Of a stretch of DNA of 64,000 nt, positions 34,128 to 42,349 are shown piece by piece. The stretch is from Paenibacillus_AP thailandensis (GTDB lineage: Bacteria > Bacillota > Bacilli > Paenibacillales > Paenibacillaceae). A program made the translations under genes and the position numbers. The stretch spans positions 124,001 through 188,000 of the forward strand of contig NZ_JBHUMY010000007.1 of assembly GCF_042685365.1 (NCBI RefSeq), in the 5' to 3' direction. Numbering within the stretch: position 1 is the stretch's first letter; the number at the start of each line of letters is the position of its first letter. The notes under the pieces are model-generated. The model did no database searches, was not told where the DNA came from, and saw only the letters and a program-made list of their open reading frames with translations.

Positions 34128-36251
34128 TTAATAATCGGTGAGCAGCCAGTTGGCTTTCGCCCACGTCAGCTTGCCCGCTCCCGCCCCGTTCGAGGCCGTT
34201 AATCTGGCCTGCAGGGAAGCGGGATCGTCCGTCGCATAGCTGTACGGCAAATTCGTAAAGCCGTTCCATGAGAAAGCGATCGCCGGGGCCGGCACCGGAG
34301 CCAGCGGGCTGCCGGAGGATTCGCTGCCTCCCCGGTACGAAACGCCGTTCAGCGAATAGATCGTGTCGAGGACGCGGATTTTGCCCGTATAGCTTGCGTC
34401 TTCCGGATCGGTCTGGTTGTTGCGCACCGGGGACGCGATATCGGTGATAACCGATTTTTCGACCAGCACCGCGCCGTTTTCCGTGGAAATCGCGCCGTTG
34501 CTCGTCACGCCGAATTTATAGCCCTTGGAAGAGAGCGCTGCCTCCATCGCCGGCGTTATTTTTTGCTTGGCCACCCATGCGTCCGCATTATCCATGACGA
34601 TATTGTAGGCATGCGCGTTGCCTCCGCGAAGGCGGGGCATCCGATCCTGGATGTCTTTGTAATAGTTATGGTGCAAAGTGACTTCCAGCTCGGCATTGTC
34701 CGAAGCGAATTCCGTCGCCCCGACCAGATGTCCTTTCTTCTGGCTTGCCGCAACCGCAATAATGTCCGCTTTGCTAAGGCCTACCGCGCTGCTGCGCAAA
34801 TAAGCGTACATCGGATAAGCCGGCGGATTCGCTTCAAGCGCGTTAATTTGCTGCGTGACCCAGCTTCCGGAACCGCCGTCGTCGCCCTGGAACACCGACC
34901 AGGAGATCGTCACGCCGCTCGTTCCCTTCTTCACGTCCACCAATCCGTCATACGCTTTATTGAAGGTGCAGTGGTCAATCCACACCTTGCTCGATTCTTC
35001 GATCGTCAAGTAATCCCAGTCGTTCCGGTCGTAATCCCCTTTGCTCGATTCGTCCCACTCCCACAGCTCGTCAAACTCCAGATTGCGGATGATGACGTTG
35101 GAGCTGCGCTTAATCGTGAAGGCCGCATGCTTGATCTTCGCCCCGTTGGCGGAAAAAATCGTCAGCCCGTTGAAGCCGTCGATCGTGATTTTGCTTACGC
35201 CGGTCTCCAGCAGCACCGGATGCGTCAACGGCGTATTATGGGCGGCAAAAGGAGAAGTTTGGGCCGACGCCGGAATTTCGTTCCAGCCCAAATTCAAATC
35301 GTTCATAATTTCCACCACTTTGACGCCCGAGCCTCTCTTCAAGGCAGCGCCCAGTTCCGCCGCCGTATACACTTTCCGGTAGGCGGAATCGGTTTCCGAA
35401 AGGTTGCCCCCGCCGGGATTGCCGGATGAAAATCCGGTCAAATCGTATTCGCTTTGCGTCCCGGGCGAAGAAGACGGACTCGGAGTCGGACTTGGCGTCG
35501 GTTCCGGAGTTGCCGTCGGCGTCGGAGTTGCCGTCGGCGTCGGAGTTGCCGTCGGCTCCGGCGAGCCGGTTGGCGTCGGCTCCGGCGTTGCCGTCGGCGC
35601 AGGGCTTGGCGAAGGTACTGCTCCCGCGTCCGATACGACGATATTGTCGTATTTCACGGCCGCCTTGGCCACAAGGCCGATGCCGCCGGAAGCGATGGCG
35701 CTGTCCGAAGCCGTCAGCTCCAGCACGCCGTTTACGTAAGCGTTAATGGTCGATCCCGCCAGCTCCAGCTTTACGTTGTAAACGGTCCCCGCGGCAAGCG
35801 GATACGTCTTGGAAACAAGCGTAGAGGAGGACCCTCCGCTTTTTTTCCGGATTTCCAGCTTGCCTCCGCTGCTGTTATAGAGCGACAAGGCATAATAATT
35901 GTTCCCGTCCTGATACCTTCCCGCAACTAACGCCCGGTTCGAGCCGCCGAAATCCTCGACCGTCACGTCGGCGGACACGCTGTAGTCCGTCCATGCCGCG
36001 TCGCCTGCGGAAGAGCGGGCTTCCGTGCTCGTCCCCGATTGATAGTAAACATAGCCGCTTCCCTCCTGCTCGACAGACCAGGTGCCGTATTGAACCGTCC
36101 AGCCGTCGGCATTGCCGTCCTCAAAGTCGTCGCTGAACTGCACCGCAGCCGATGAAACGCCTCCAAAATAAAATAAGCCGGCCATAAGCGACAAGCATAC
36201 GATTAACGAAACGATCGCTTTAGGCCGCCGAGTTTTCCCCATAGCGAACAA
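34128..36251 (-). CDS. Secreted modular pectate lyase (PL1) with LamG-like module
   Basis: About 707 residues: signal peptide (to about 34), an N-terminal LamG/DUF1080-like jelly roll (about 35-212), a Pro/Thr/Ser/Glu linker (about 215-265) and a PL1 pectate lyase beta-helix (about 270-700). Family marks are KVWIDHCTF, the LHHNYYKDIQDRMPRLRGG region with catalytic-type Arg, and the N-terminal Gly/Asn-rich GNPGGG loop. It should cleave polygalacturonate by beta-elimination outside the cell. AGGAGG lies 7 bases from a TTG (36251) but 16 from the ATG at 36242, so TTG is preferred. Confidence 0.88.
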   Translation of the reverse strand: MFAMGKTRRPKAIVSLIVCLSLMAGLFYFGGVSSAAVQFSDDFEDGNADGWTVQYGTWSVEQEGSGYVYYQSGTSTEARSSAGDAAWTDYSVSADVTVEDFGGSNRALVAGRYQDGNNYYALSLYNSSGGKLEIRKKSGGSSSTLVSKTYPLAAGTVYNVKLELAGSTINAYVNGVLELTASDSAIASGGIGLVAKAAVKYDNIVVSDAGAVPSPSPAPTATPEPTPTGSPEPTATPTPTATPTPTATPEPTPSPTPSPSSSPGTQSEYDLTGFSSGNPGGGNLSETDSAYRKVYTAAELGAALKRGSGVKVVEIMNDLNLGWNEIPASAQTSPFAAHNTPLTHPVLLETGVSKITIDGFNGLTIFSANGAKIKHAAFTIKRSSNVIIRNLEFDELWEWDESSKGDYDRNDWDYLTIEESSKVWIDHCTFNKAYDGLVDVKKGTSGVTISWSVFQGDDGGSGSWVTQQINALEANPPAYPMYAYLRSSAVGLSKADIIAVAASQKKGHLVGATEFASDNAELEVTLHHNYYKDIQDRMPRLRGGNAHAYNIVMDNADAWVAKQKITPAMEAALSSKGYKFGVTSNGAISTENGAVLVEKSVITDIASPVRNNQTDPEDASYTGKIRVLDTIYSLNGVSYRGGSESSGSPLAPVPAPAIAFSWNGFTNLPYSYATDDPASLQARLTASNGAGAGKLTWAKANWLLTDY
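35506..35557. repeat. 18-bp minisatellite in the pectate lyase linker
   Basis: Two perfect copies of an 18-base unit (35506-35523, 35524-35541) and a third 15-base partial copy. On the minus strand it encodes a PTATPT-type repeat. Copy-number change would alter linker length in frame. Confidence 0.75.
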
Positions 36252-36587
36252 AACCGTTCCTCCTCTCAATAAATACGATGAATACGATGAATCCAACGTT
36301 CTGCCTGTATGCTCTGCCGGCAACCCGGCATGCAGCAAATCGATAACGTTGACGCTTGCCGCCCGCATTCCCCCTTCCGTTCCGACGGCCGTTCAGACCG
36401 TCTCGTTCAGGAGCCGACCCGCCCCTGCCGAGGCACGGCCATGCTGCCGTTGCTTTTACTATCGCGTTCGTCCCGGGTTTCAGCAATAATCAGTTCATTA
36501 GAAATCGCAACTCCAAATACGACGCGAACGGCCATAACCGGTTACGGCCGTTGACCAAGGGATAAAGGAACACGTAAAATCCAACAT
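36252..36587. other. Upstream region of pectate lyase, no gene
   Basis: No supported ORF. Contains a short tandem AATACGATG repeat near 36270, and the near-perfect 26-base palindrome at 36527-36552. Confidence 0.5.
36527..36552. promoter_or_regulatory. 26-bp near-perfect palindrome
   Basis: AACGGCCATAACC followed by its near reverse complement, with one mismatched pair, centre CCGG at 36539/36540. No T-run follows on either strand, so it is more like a protein-binding site than a terminator. Confidence 0.45.
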
Positions 36588-36622
36588 AAAAAAGCCGCTT
36601 TGGGCATCAGCCCAAAACGGCT
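36588..36622 (-). terminator. Intrinsic terminator (minus strand)
   Basis: GCCGTTTTGGGC and GCCCAAAGCGGC form the stem on the minus strand (36621-36610, 36605-36594), with T6 following. Serves as a second stop for transcripts from 37094. Confidence 0.75.
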
Positions 36623-36769
36623 CTAAATATCCGGCGCTCAAAGAGCCCGGATAGCTGCTCCTATGATAATCGGATATGCCGAACTCCATGAACGGCTTGG
36701 ACAAGTACCAGGCGCGATCCGTCCAATTCGCCGAGCCTATCCGGATCCAAAAAGAAATAAACCCGGCCG

Positions 36770-36813
36770 GACATCTTCGCTAGAAGACGTTACGACCGGG
36801 TTTGTCATGTTAA
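36770..36813 (-). terminator. Terminator of the 91-residue Cys-containing gene
   Basis: On the minus strand AAACCCGG ... CCGGGTTT arms enclose a second hairpin (CGTCTTC-TAGC-GAAGATG), followed by ATTTCTTTTT. Confidence 0.6.
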
Positions 36814-36818
36814 GCCGG

Positions 36819-37094
36819 TTAGTCAAGAACGCTGGAAATAAGATCTTGGTCAATAATTTGACGTTCGATCACTTCCGCATTTTTTTCCAGGCAATTGCAG
36901 TAATAGTCTTTGTGGCAGATCGGGCACGGAACGTTGAGCAAGCGGGTAACCCCGGTCATCTTCCATTCAGGGTCCTTCTTGAAAAACACCCTGCCCTTGG
37001 CGCCTTCGCCAAGCGTAATAATGAACTGGTACAAGCCAGCTTTCTCGTTTTTGTCGGAAGCGGCAATGCCTCGAATTTGCAGTTTAGCGTTCAT
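36819..37094 (-). CDS. Small hypothetical protein with Cys cluster
   Basis: 91 residues, starting MNAKLQIRGIAASDK. Cysteines CPICHKDYYCNC (about residues 57-68) suggest zinc or another metal ligand set. The first half looks like a beta-rich domain. No family recognised. The ATG at 37094 is chosen since AAGGTG lies 6 bases upstream; a GTG three codons earlier overlaps that SD. Two terminators follow. Divergent from the methyltransferase gene. Confidence 0.7.
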   Translation of the reverse strand: MNAKLQIRGIAASDKNEKAGLYQFIITLGEGAKGRVFFKKDPEWKMTGVTRLLNVPCPICHKDYYCNCLEKNAEVIERQIIDQDLISSVLD

Positions 37095-37319
37095 ATTGAT
37101 CACCTTATCTTTTATTAAAGTGCTCCGTAATAATACCGCTATTGTTCATCGAAGTCAAGTCGGGCGCAAAACCCGTCCCGCCATTCGTTTCCGCCGCCAT
37201 TATAAGTTCAACCTATAAACTTGATATTATTTATATATTTCTTGTTTCTACCCTGTTCTTTTACAATGAAAGCAACCAATCCAGATTGGAACAAGACTCG
37301 GACCAAAGGAGGCAACGAC

Positions 37320-38000
37320 ATGAACCTGAACGTCAAACGGCAGTTCGACGCGGTCGCGAACGAATACGACAAGCAGCGGCGACAGCTTATTCCTTGCTTC
37401 GATCATTTTTACGGCATCGCTTTATCGCTGCTCGAAACCGATAAGGATTCGCCCGCGATTCTGGATCTTGGCGCAGGCACAGGACTGTTCTCCAGCATGA
37501 TCTTGCAGCGGTTCCCTGAGGCGCGGCTCACGCTGATCGATTTCAGCGAGCAGATGCTGCAGGAAGCGCGGCAACGCTTCCGCAATTTCCCGAATGTCGA
37601 TTATATCGCGGGAGATTATACCCAGCACGACTTTGCCGGAGCAAAATACGATATGATCGTCTCTTCCCTTTCGATCCATCATCTCCCTCACATGCAGAAA
37701 CGGAATCTGTTCGTGAACTTGTTCGGCATGCTGGAGGAAGGCGGCTTATTCGTAAACGCCGACCAGGTGCAAGGCACAACGGCGTATACGGACGCCTATT
37801 ACCGGAAGCGGTGGCTTAGCGCGATCCACGACAGCGGGCTGCCTCACGAAGCTATCGACGCTTCGGTGGAACGCCGCAAGCTGGACATTAACGCGCCTCT
37901 CGAGGATCAGCTCCGATGGATGACTCAGGCCGGCTTCGCCGACGTCGATTGCATGTTCAAATATTTCGATTTTGCCGTGTTGTTCGGACGGAAAAAATAA
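37320..38000 (+). CDS. Class I SAM-dependent methyltransferase
   Basis: 226 residues. SAM-binding motif I ILDLGAGTGLFSSMIL, motif II acidic residue in LTLIDFSEQML, and motif with DMIVSSLSIHHL, as in UbiE/methyltransferase-11/25 enzymes. Substrate unknown; probably a small molecule. AAAGGAGG is 7 bases before the ATG at 37320; an upstream extension in frame is hydrophobic and AT-rich and unlikely to be translated. A strong terminator follows. Confidence 0.88.
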   Translation: MNLNVKRQFDAVANEYDKQRRQLIPCFDHFYGIALSLLETDKDSPAILDLGAGTGLFSSMILQRFPEARLTLIDFSEQMLQEARQRFRNFPNVDYIAGDYTQHDFAGAKYDMIVSSLSIHHLPHMQKRNLFVNLFGMLEEGGLFVNADQVQGTTAYTDAYYRKRWLSAIHDSGLPHEAIDASVERRKLDINAPLEDQLRWMTQAGFADVDCMFKYFDFAVLFGRKK

Positions 38001-38004
38001 CGCG

Positions 38005-38065
38005 CGGCAAACAAGCCCCGAAAGCTACTCGTACTAGAAGCTTCGGGGCTTGCCGCATTTTTAGC
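38005..38065 (+). terminator. Terminator after the methyltransferase gene
   Basis: GCGGCAA..CAAGCCCCGAA and TTCGGGGCTTGCCGC arms with an internal hairpin, followed by ATTTTTAG. Confidence 0.75.
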
Positions 38066-38260
38066 ACGGCAAATAGGTTAAGGTTCACAAATTTCCATAT
38101 ATAAAGTAACCGGATTCCATTCATGAGTTGAAACGTTATTGCTAAACTGATCGTGTCAAGATGTTCGGAGGAGGACAGCCGCTCGTTTTATGCATGAGCG
38201 AAGATGTGCTATGGTATATAGAAAGCTGCAAGAGAATGCGGAAAGAAGGGAATAAACAAA

Positions 38261-38671
38261 ATGAAAACGTCGCTGGAAATCGTCGTTCGCCCGACGGAAA
38301 TCGACGTGAACGGCCATGTGAACAACGCCAAATATTTGGAGTATCTGGAATGGGGACGCGAAGAATGGTACGAGGCCGGGCAGCTATCCTATGACATGCT
38401 GAAGGCGCTTGGCGTCCAGACCGTTACGGTCAATATCAACATCAACTACCGCAAGGAATGCCGCCAAGGGGAACGGCTCTCCATTACGACCGAGCCGCAA
38501 AGCGTCGGCCGCAGCAGCTTCGTGCTGATGCAGCAAATATGGAACGAAGCGGGCGAGCTGTGCGCCGACGCGGCGGTTACGAGCGTGGCCATGGATTCGG
38601 CTACGCGGAAAAGCCGGCCCGTGCCGGACGAGCTTCGCCGCCTGTTCGGGCAGCCGACCGCCGGCGCCTAA
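38261..38671 (+). CDS. Acyl-CoA thioesterase, hotdog fold (YbgC/FadM-like)
   Basis: 136 residues. The N-terminal active-site motif EIDVNGHVNNAKYLEY has the catalytic Asp typical of 4-hydroxybenzoyl-CoA thioesterase-type proteins. It would hydrolyse an acyl-CoA thioester in the cytosol; chain specificity is not readable. GAAAGAAGGG lies about 10 bases upstream of the ATG. Convergent with the membrane protein gene that follows. Confidence 0.88.
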   Translation: MKTSLEIVVRPTEIDVNGHVNNAKYLEYLEWGREEWYEAGQLSYDMLKALGVQTVTVNININYRKECRQGERLSITTEPQSVGRSSFVLMQQIWNEAGELCADAAVTSVAMDSATRKSRPVPDELRRLFGQPTAGA

Positions 38672-38695
38672 AGCCGCCTTGACCGGGCGGCGGGT

Positions 38696-39547
38696 TTAAC
38701 CGGCCGCTCCGTACGAACCTTTTTTGGCCGCTGCAAGCATCTGAACGACCGGAACGGCCGCCGCGATAAAGCAGACAAGCGCCGCCAAAGGCAAAGCGGA
38801 CCATTGCAAGACGGTAACCCCAAGCATCGTCTGCCAGCCGACCGCGGCAAGACCAAGGATGTAGGCGATGCCCGTCCAATGGACGCGTACGGCGGCTTCG
38901 CGTTTGGACAAGTTTTTGCGCGCGGCCAGCCAAGCGGCGAACGGCACGGCTTGCAGCGCGTGGAAGCCAAGACCGTGAAGCCAAATCAAGTTGCCGGATA
39001 ACCCGGTGTACCGCCCCCCGTTTAACGATATCCAGATCCCGGCCGCAAACGAAATCATAATGGCAATCGCCGCGTAACGCACGCTTAACACAAGCAAAGG
39101 ATCCTTCTTATACGCTTTCGGAACAAAAAAAGAGACCGCAAACAGAATATAAAACAGCACTAACAGCAAAGCGACAAGCGCAAAGCCCGAAGCGACGGCG
39201 GCATTGAAGGCCGACCCGTCTTGCGTAAACCTCGGGTTCACGCCGCGGAAGTTTTGCACCGTTTCGGCGAAGTAGGCGTAAAGCGCAATCAGAATATAGC
39301 TCCATCGAAAAAACGCTCTCCCTTTAGCCCCAAGCGCCGAATAAGGGGCGACCGCGGCCGTGGAAAGCAGAAAGATCCCTAAAGCCGCGTTAAAGGAAAA
39401 AGCTTTCGATACGTCTCCTTCCGCGCCGATCTCTCCGCCGTACAGCAATGTCCACACGCCGCAAAAGGCCGCCAGCGCAAAACCGAGCAGCGCCGTCAGC
39501 ACCAGCGCCGCCTCTCCTTGAAATAATTTGATCCGATTCGTGTTCAT
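38696..39547 (-). CDS. Polytopic membrane protein, function unknown
   Basis: 283 residues, eight predicted membrane helices. A conserved-looking WLHGLGFHALQAVPF segment with two His might bind haem or metal, but I do not recognise the family. No export signal beyond TM1. GGAAGG precedes the ATG. A dyad at 39604-39637 lies 57-90 bases upstream and may control it. Confidence 0.7.
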   Translation of the reverse strand: MNTNRIKLFQGEAALVLTALLGFALAAFCGVWTLLYGGEIGAEGDVSKAFSFNAALGIFLLSTAAVAPYSALGAKGRAFFRWSYILIALYAYFAETVQNFRGVNPRFTQDGSAFNAAVASGFALVALLLVLFYILFAVSFFVPKAYKKDPLLVLSVRYAAIAIMISFAAGIWISLNGGRYTGLSGNLIWLHGLGFHALQAVPFAAWLAARKNLSKREAAVRVHWTGIAYILGLAAVGWQTMLGVTVLQWSALPLAALVCFIAAAVPVVQMLAAAKKGSYGAAG

Positions 39548-39603
39548 GCCTTTCCATCATCCTTCCCCAACCGCGTTTCAACGGTAATTTTTATCCCCAA
39601 TTC

Positions 39604-39637
39604 GAAAGTAAGTTTTCGAGACCGAAAAACTTATTTC
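39604..39637. promoter_or_regulatory. Inverted repeat, TetR-type operator candidate
   Basis: TTTTCG (39613-39618), AGAC, CGAAAA (39623-39628) with further near-symmetric AAGT.../...ACTT flanks. Lies upstream of the minus-strand membrane protein. No TetR gene is adjacent. Confidence 0.45.
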
Positions 39638-39807
39638 TATCTGATATGGTAAAGAAAGACGAGGCGGCATCCCACATGCCGTGGATGTATTTTCCAACCC
39701 TCCCGAAGACAGAGCCGGTTCCCGGACTTAAGGCGGGCAATGCCGGATAGGCGCAGCAGCATTATCCAGCTATAATGATTTTGAATCTACCAGAGGACGA
39801 TTATCCG

Positions 39808-39888
39808 ATGGATGTCCAGCATTTATTTAACGCCGTTGCGGATTTGTTTAGAAGGGAAGTTAGGAAATCGGGCGGGAAGCCAGATTAA
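39808..39888 (+). CDS. 26-residue small ORF upstream of the lipoprotein
   Basis: Encodes MDVQHLFNAVADLFRREV... with a stop at 39888. AGAGGA lies 10 bases before the ATG, and TATAAT at 39771-39776 could be its -10. It ends 38 bases before the lipoprotein start. It could be a leader peptide or the remnant of a longer gene. Support is only the ribosome binding site and its position. Confidence 0.35.
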   Translation: MDVQHLFNAVADLFRREVRKSGGKPD

Positions 39889-39926
39889 GCGGCATGACAA
39901 GATAAAGCTATCGATGAGGTGTATTA

Positions 39927-40403
39927 ATGAGATCGTTAAATCTCTTAATTGCAGGATTGATCGTCGTTATATTATTCGCTTCTTGCAGCAAGCAGGATAA
40001 ACTCGAAATAAATTCTACTTCCTTCATGTACAGCGCCGATTCTTCTTCGGATCAAAAAATACAAGTCGAATTAAATGGATATTTCGACAACAAAGACAAT
40101 TATTTTAAAGGGATTCTTAAAATAAATGATGGCATTGAATATCCAACCGTTTTGTTCTCGCCCGGATTGTCCGGACTGATTGCTTACAACGGAAAAGAAC
40201 GGATCTACTTGGGCGAAATTTTCTTCGACAAAAATTCACAACATTTCACGCTCGAAATAAGCAACGCGGATCTATATTACTCTCTGACACACAGAAAATA
40301 CGAAAACCAAAAACTGATTATAAGTTCTCCGGCAGAAAGCTTGGAGCAAGCCATCGAAATGAACAGAACGCTGAAGCTTCCAGTCATGACTCCGAATAAA
40401 TAA
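39927..40403 (+). CDS. Small lipoprotein, function unknown
   Basis: 158 residues with a clear lipoprotein signal peptide, lipobox FASC (Cys20). The mature part is mixed beta-rich and polar, without recognised domains. GAGGTG lies 6 bases upstream of the ATG. The gene is noticeably more AT-rich than its neighbours, which may mean transfer or weak selection. A stem-loop follows the stop. Confidence 0.7.
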   Translation: MRSLNLLIAGLIVVILFASCSKQDKLEINSTSFMYSADSSSDQKIQVELNGYFDNKDNYFKGILKINDGIEYPTVLFSPGLSGLIAYNGKERIYLGEIFFDKNSQHFTLEISNADLYYSLTHRKYENQKLIISSPAESLEQAIEMNRTLKLPVMTPNK

Positions 40404-40441
40404 CTCATGCCTCCTGTCGCGTTCGTGACGGGAGGCATGAG
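40404..40441. terminator. Stem-loop between convergent genes
   Basis: CTCATGCCTCC (40404-40414) pairs with GGAGGCATGAG (40431-40441). No T-run on the plus strand; the minus strand has a short TTATTTATT, so it may mainly end the minus-strand gene 40455-41090. Confidence 0.55.
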
Positions 40442-40454
40442 GGCAAGTGCCGGT

Positions 40455-41090
40455 TTATCGCCGCTCGGCGGGCATTCCTTCTTCGTTTGCGCCTTCGGCC
40501 TTCGCGAACCGGGCCTCCAGCCATTTGCTGACGACATAAGAAACGGCCACGAACAAGACGACGTAAAGCAGCTCCAGAGGCTGGCGATAAAAGCGTTCGG
40601 CGTCATGGCCGATGATGGAGATCGACAGCACCATGACCGCTTTGCCGAACAGGATGGCGATCAGAAACGAGCGGAACGGCATTCGGGCCAGCGCCGCCGC
40701 GATGTTGATAATGACAAACGGCCCGACGGGAAACAAGCTGAGCAGGAACACGTAGCTGAAGCCGCTGCGGCGTACCCATCGGATCGCCTTGCTCACCTTC
40801 GGCTTGCTCGCCCACTTCCGGGCGAACGGATGCTCCGCAAGGCGCCGGAACAGCAGAAACGTCGTAATGCAGCCCGCTATCATGCCGAGCCACGAGTAAA
40901 GAAAACCCGCCCACAGGCCGTAAATGGCGGCGTTGACGCCTACGATGACAATCGTCGGCAGCGGCGGGACGAACGATTTCAGAAACGTAAGCAGCATGCC
41001 GGGCAGCGGGCCCAGCGACCGGTACTGCTCGACGAACCGGCGAATATCTTCTTCCGTTAGAGAAGAAAGCGATTGAATAATCGATGGCAT
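40455..41090 (-). CDS. TVP38/TMEM64 (VTT/DedA-like) membrane protein
   Basis: 211 residues, about five or six hydrophobic segments. The VTT-domain features are LTFLKSFVPPLPT near the start and the re-entrant G-x(2)-Y segment FLYSWLGMIAG. Bacterial DedA-superfamily proteins are thought to act in lipid scrambling or membrane homeostasis. GGAG lies 8 bases before the ATG. Monocistronic. Confidence 0.85.
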   Translation of the reverse strand: MPSIIQSLSSLTEEDIRRFVEQYRSLGPLPGMLLTFLKSFVPPLPTIVIVGVNAAIYGLWAGFLYSWLGMIAGCITTFLLFRRLAEHPFARKWASKPKVSKAIRWVRRSGFSYVFLLSLFPVGPFVIINIAAALARMPFRSFLIAILFGKAVMVLSISIIGHDAERFYRQPLELLYVVLFVAVSYVVSKWLEARFAKAEGANEEGMPAERR

Positions 41091-41157
41091 AAGAGGACTC
41101 CATACTTGAAATATGTATACAACTATTATACATATTCGGGCCGAATGCGGAAAACTT

Positions 41158-42219
41158 CTATTGCTGCCCGCCTTGGGTTATCAGCTTTACCGTATCGTCG
41201 ATAATCTTCCCGTAAGCAACGAGACCGCTGCCAAGCCAATATTGTTCGTTCACCTCGTATACACGCCCCGCTTTCACGGCCGGGATAAGCTTCCATATCC
41301 GGCTGTCGGTCATCTCCTTCAACCTTTCCGCTCCTTGGCCGTCCTGATTGACGATAAAGATATAGTCGGCGTCAAGCTCCGGAAGCACTTCCATCGACAC
41401 GTTTACGCTGTTTTCGTCTCCGACCGGCTCCGGGATGCCGAGGCCGAGTTCCTTGTGCACCACGTATCCGGCCAAATAATTGGCGCCCATCAGGCTGACG
41501 CCTTTGGCCGCGAACCGGATAATGGCCGCCTTCTTGCCGTCGGCCGCTTGAGCCAGCTTCTCCTTCGCTTCGCCAGCCTTCCGGTTGTAAGCCCGGATCG
41601 CCTGCTCGGCCTCTGCCGTTCTGCCGACCAAATCGCCGATGGTCTGAAGCGACTTCACCGTATCGCCCGAAGCGTTATTGAACACATAAGTCGGGGCAAT
41701 CTTCGAGTAGCCCGCATAAGCGGCTTCATCGGCGTATCGGGCGGCATGCAAAATAATGAGGTCCGGCTCATACGTCATCAACTCCTCCGGCGAAGGCAGC
41801 CCCGCCGAAAAATCAAGCTTCGGCACATCCGCGAGCCGATCCTGCAAATATGGCTGGACGGAACCGCCGTTTGCCCATTGGGCGACAGGCTTGACGCCCA
41901 GCGTTACGAGCGAATCTTCCAAATACGGCGCAAAAATGCGCTTCGGCTGAGCCGGAATCGTCAATTCATGGCCGAGCTCGTCCTCGACCGTCCGCATCTC
42001 ATCTGCGGCAGGCACAGTCTCTTTGGACTTTCCGGCCGCGCCATCGGGTTCGTTCGCCTCCCCTTGCGTGCCGGCCGAGGCCGTTTCCGAAGCGACCGCG
42101 CCGTTCTCCTTTTGCCCGCCGCAGCCGGTCATCAGACAGCCCGCGAGTCCGACGGACAGCAGTATGGCGATAAGCGATCGAACCCGTTTGCCGAACTGCT
42201 CCTTATGCATAAGAAGCAT
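41158..42219 (-). CDS. Iron-siderophore-binding lipoprotein (FecB/FhuD type)
   Basis: 353 residues. A lipoprotein signal with two possible lipoboxes, LAGC (Cys28) or LMTGC (Cys33), a Glu/Ala/Gly-rich linker, then a class III binding protein of the FecB family: RIFAPYLEDSLVTLGVKPV and the LMTYEPDLIILH motif. It would hand a ferric siderophore to an ABC permease, but none is adjacent. AAGGGGTG lies before the ATG. A Fur-type box (42238-42252) and a TATAAT are upstream, so it should be iron-repressed. Confidence 0.9.
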   Translation of the reverse strand: MLLMHKEQFGKRVRSLIAILLSVGLAGCLMTGCGGQKENGAVASETASAGTQGEANEPDGAAGKSKETVPAADEMRTVEDELGHELTIPAQPKRIFAPYLEDSLVTLGVKPVAQWANGGSVQPYLQDRLADVPKLDFSAGLPSPEELMTYEPDLIILHAARYADEAAYAGYSKIAPTYVFNNASGDTVKSLQTIGDLVGRTAEAEQAIRAYNRKAGEAKEKLAQAADGKKAAIIRFAAKGVSLMGANYLAGYVVHKELGLGIPEPVGDENSVNVSMEVLPELDADYIFIVNQDGQGAERLKEMTDSRIWKLIPAVKAGRVYEVNEQYWLGSGLVAYGKIIDDTVKLITQGGQQ

Positions 42220-42237
42220 AGCCGCACCCCTTCCAAT

Positions 42238-42267
42238 TGATAACTATTCTCAACGGTTAGGATTATA
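42238..42267 (-). promoter_or_regulatory. Fur box and -10 of the siderophore-binding gene
   Basis: TGATAACTATTCTCA (42238-42252) matches the TGATAAT-N-ATTATCA Fur consensus at all but two positions. TATAAT of the minus strand is at 42267-42262, so the box covers the start site. Confidence 0.7.
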
Positions 42268-42349
42268 TACGAGACTCGTTTCGATTCGCCATGGACAATA
42301 TCCTGATCGACGCTTGGACATTTTCCGGTAAACGGCGGTTTCGCGTTTT

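Noticed and set aside
38161..38394. Plus-strand frame overlapping the thioesterase start
   Set aside because: No ribosome binding site, and its second half is the thioesterase gene in another frame.
39257..39284. CACCGTTTCGGCG segment as a fourth repeat copy
   Set aside because: It lies in coding sequence for a membrane protein, lacks the hairpin, and matches only the short right flank.
41113..42240. 375-codon plus-strand frame opposite the siderophore-binding gene
   Set aside because: Shadow frame without start signals; the minus-strand lipoprotein is well supported.
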